6,971 nt of DNA from Candidatus Sulfotelmatobacter sp. (GTDB taxonomy: Bacteria > Acidobacteriota > Terriglobia > Terriglobales > Acidobacteriaceae): contig JASIKQ010000353.1 of the NCBI GenBank assembly GCA_030049565.1, forward strand, positions 1 through 6,971, written 5' to 3'. Made by a program: the position numbers and the translations under genes. Positions within the stretch are counted from its first letter, which is position 1. The number at the start of each line of letters is the position of its first letter. This document shows positions 6,311 through 6,971 of this stretch, one piece after another. Under the pieces are notes generated by a model. The model did not search any database. It was given only the letters and a program-made list of their open reading frames with translations, and was not told the origin of the DNA.

Positions 6311-6368
6311 TGTGCGCGGTCACGCCTCTTGGCCCTCTGGAAACAACGGTCAGGCCGTGCTGTGTTCG

Positions 6369-6971
6369 TTATTGTACAGTCAGCGTGGCCGTCGAACCCG
6401 CGGGCTGGCTGATGCTGGCTGGCGACCCAATCACGGTGATGGCGTAGGTTGCCGGGAGCGTGGCGCCGCCCGGGCCAGTGGGGGTGGTACCGCCGTTGCT
6501 GCCACCACCTCCGCAGGAAGACATCAGAAACAGAATGATGAGCGCCAGCCCAAGCCGCACTGCGATTTTTTTGCGACGTATGCTTGCCGCACACACCCAG
6601 GCCGGAAGAAATAGCCAGACTGCATAGAGCCAGGGACTGCGTCCTGCACGTGGGCGCCACATTTGGCTGCTTCCGCCTTGCGTGGTGATAGTGAGCGCGA
6701 CCGAGGTGGGGGTAGCTGCCGTGAGCGGAGGAACGGGATTCGGAGAAAAGCTGCACGAGCCCCCCGACATTGGCGGAGCGATGTTGCAACTTAGTTTGAC
6801 CGAGTTATTGTAGCCGCCTCCCACAGCCAACACGCTGAAGTTGTAAGTTGCGCTGCCGCCGGCGTTGATTGTCTGGCCAGGAGGTGAAGGGGGTGAGAAG
6901 TTGCCGAGGGAATAGTCCTGGACCACGGTTATAGGAAGAGAAAGATTCTGCGTGGGCTGGCCGGAGGAATC
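6369..6971 (-). CDS. Ig-like repeat surface protein, C-terminal part with membrane hairpin and lipobox-like segment (5' partial)
   Basis: The frame is open at the right edge, leaving 200 residues before TAA (6371-6369). Numbering from the edge, residues 1-18 end one Ig-like unit (SLPITVVQ). A fresh unit begins at DYSLGNFSP (19-27) and runs through GGSATYNFSV (38-47), two cysteines (62 and 73) in a CNIAPPMSGGSCSFSPNPV stretch, and SVALTITTQGG (90-100). Next come a hydrophobic helix PWLYAVWLFLPAWVCAASI (113-131), RRKK (132-135), a second helix (136-152), Cys153 followed by GGGGS, a Gly/Thr/Pro linker, and TYAITVIGSPASISQPAG then TATLTVQ at the end. The final TLTVQ matches the unit boundary seen at the start, so the two-helix module appears inserted within one repeat. 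By the positive-inside rule the repeats and the tail lie outside the cytoplasm with RRKK inside. Function is not recognised; adhesion or envelope roles are usual guesses for such repeats. Confidence 0.75.
   Translation of the reverse strand, partial: DSSGQPTQNLSLPITVVQDYSLGNFSPPSPPGQTINAGGSATYNFSVLAVGGGYNNSVKLSCNIAPPMSGGSCSFSPNPVPPLTAATPTSVALTITTQGGSSQMWRPRAGRSPWLYAVWLFLPAWVCAASIRRKKIAVRLGLALIILFLMSSCGGGGSNGGTTPTGPGGATLPATYAITVIGSPASISQPAGSTATLTVQ

Noticed and set aside
6342..6366. Possible terminator after the Ig-like gene (minus strand: 4-bp ACGG/CCGT stem extended by AACA/TGTT across a bulge, then TTGTTT)
   Set aside because: The stem is short and bulged, and the T-rich part belongs to the stem, so it is too weak to call.
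5917..6789. 290-codon minus-strand open frame across the start of lhgO and the Ig-like gene
   Set aside because: It reads a different frame of two better supported genes on the same strand and gives Arg/His-rich low-complexity sequence without domains.

Overview
The window reads as GC-rich bacterial chromosome. It is packed with conserved metabolic genes on the plus strand (1-3906), then a lone plus-strand regulator (4142-4969), then two minus-strand genes (5043-6971). The best guess at the source is an acidobacterium (Terriglobia/Koribacter type). This rests on the style of the repeat-rich Ig-like surface protein at the right edge, the paired short hairpins with ACTRAAGT cores in the 3.9 kb spacer, and the regulator style. 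It is an inference from memory of such genomes, not a database result.

Region 1 (1-3906) is a tight four-gene operon built around carbamoyl phosphate. It holds the C-terminal two thirds of a COG2403 P-loop GTPase (cyclic 2,3-diphosphoglycerate synthetase-like), an ornithine carbamoyltransferase, a carbamate kinase, and an aspartate-carbamoyltransferase-like protein. Spacings are 10 bp, 21 bp and a 4-bp ATGA overlap, so co-transcription and partial translational coupling are very likely. Three of the four enzymes make or use carbamoyl phosphate. No arginine or pyrimidine biosynthesis gene is in view, and the carbamate kinase points to a catabolic or salvage route (carbamoyl phosphate to ATP) rather than ordinary biosynthesis. 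The last gene looks like PyrB but appears to have lost residues that bind the aspartate side chain in classical enzymes, so its true substrate is open.

Region 2 (3907-4141) is a 235-bp spacer, the longest gene-free stretch. It carries two perfect short hairpins sharing the core ACTRAAGT inside a 6-bp closing stem, giving a possible three-way junction. Region 3 (4142-4969) is a LuxR-type response regulator whose receiver domain has lost the phosphorylatable aspartate and other catalytic residues.

Region 4 is on the minus strand. A complete L-2-hydroxyglutarate oxidase gene (lhgO, 6263 to 5043) converges on the regulator. Upstream of it, in the same direction, is the C-terminal end of an Ig-like repeat surface protein that runs off the right edge. 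That protein has a two-helix membrane hairpin and a lipobox-like CGGGG segment inserted in what looks like the middle of an Ig-like repeat. The most novel items are this split-domain C-terminus, the altered carbamoyltransferase in the GTPase/carbamate kinase operon, and the hairpin pair.
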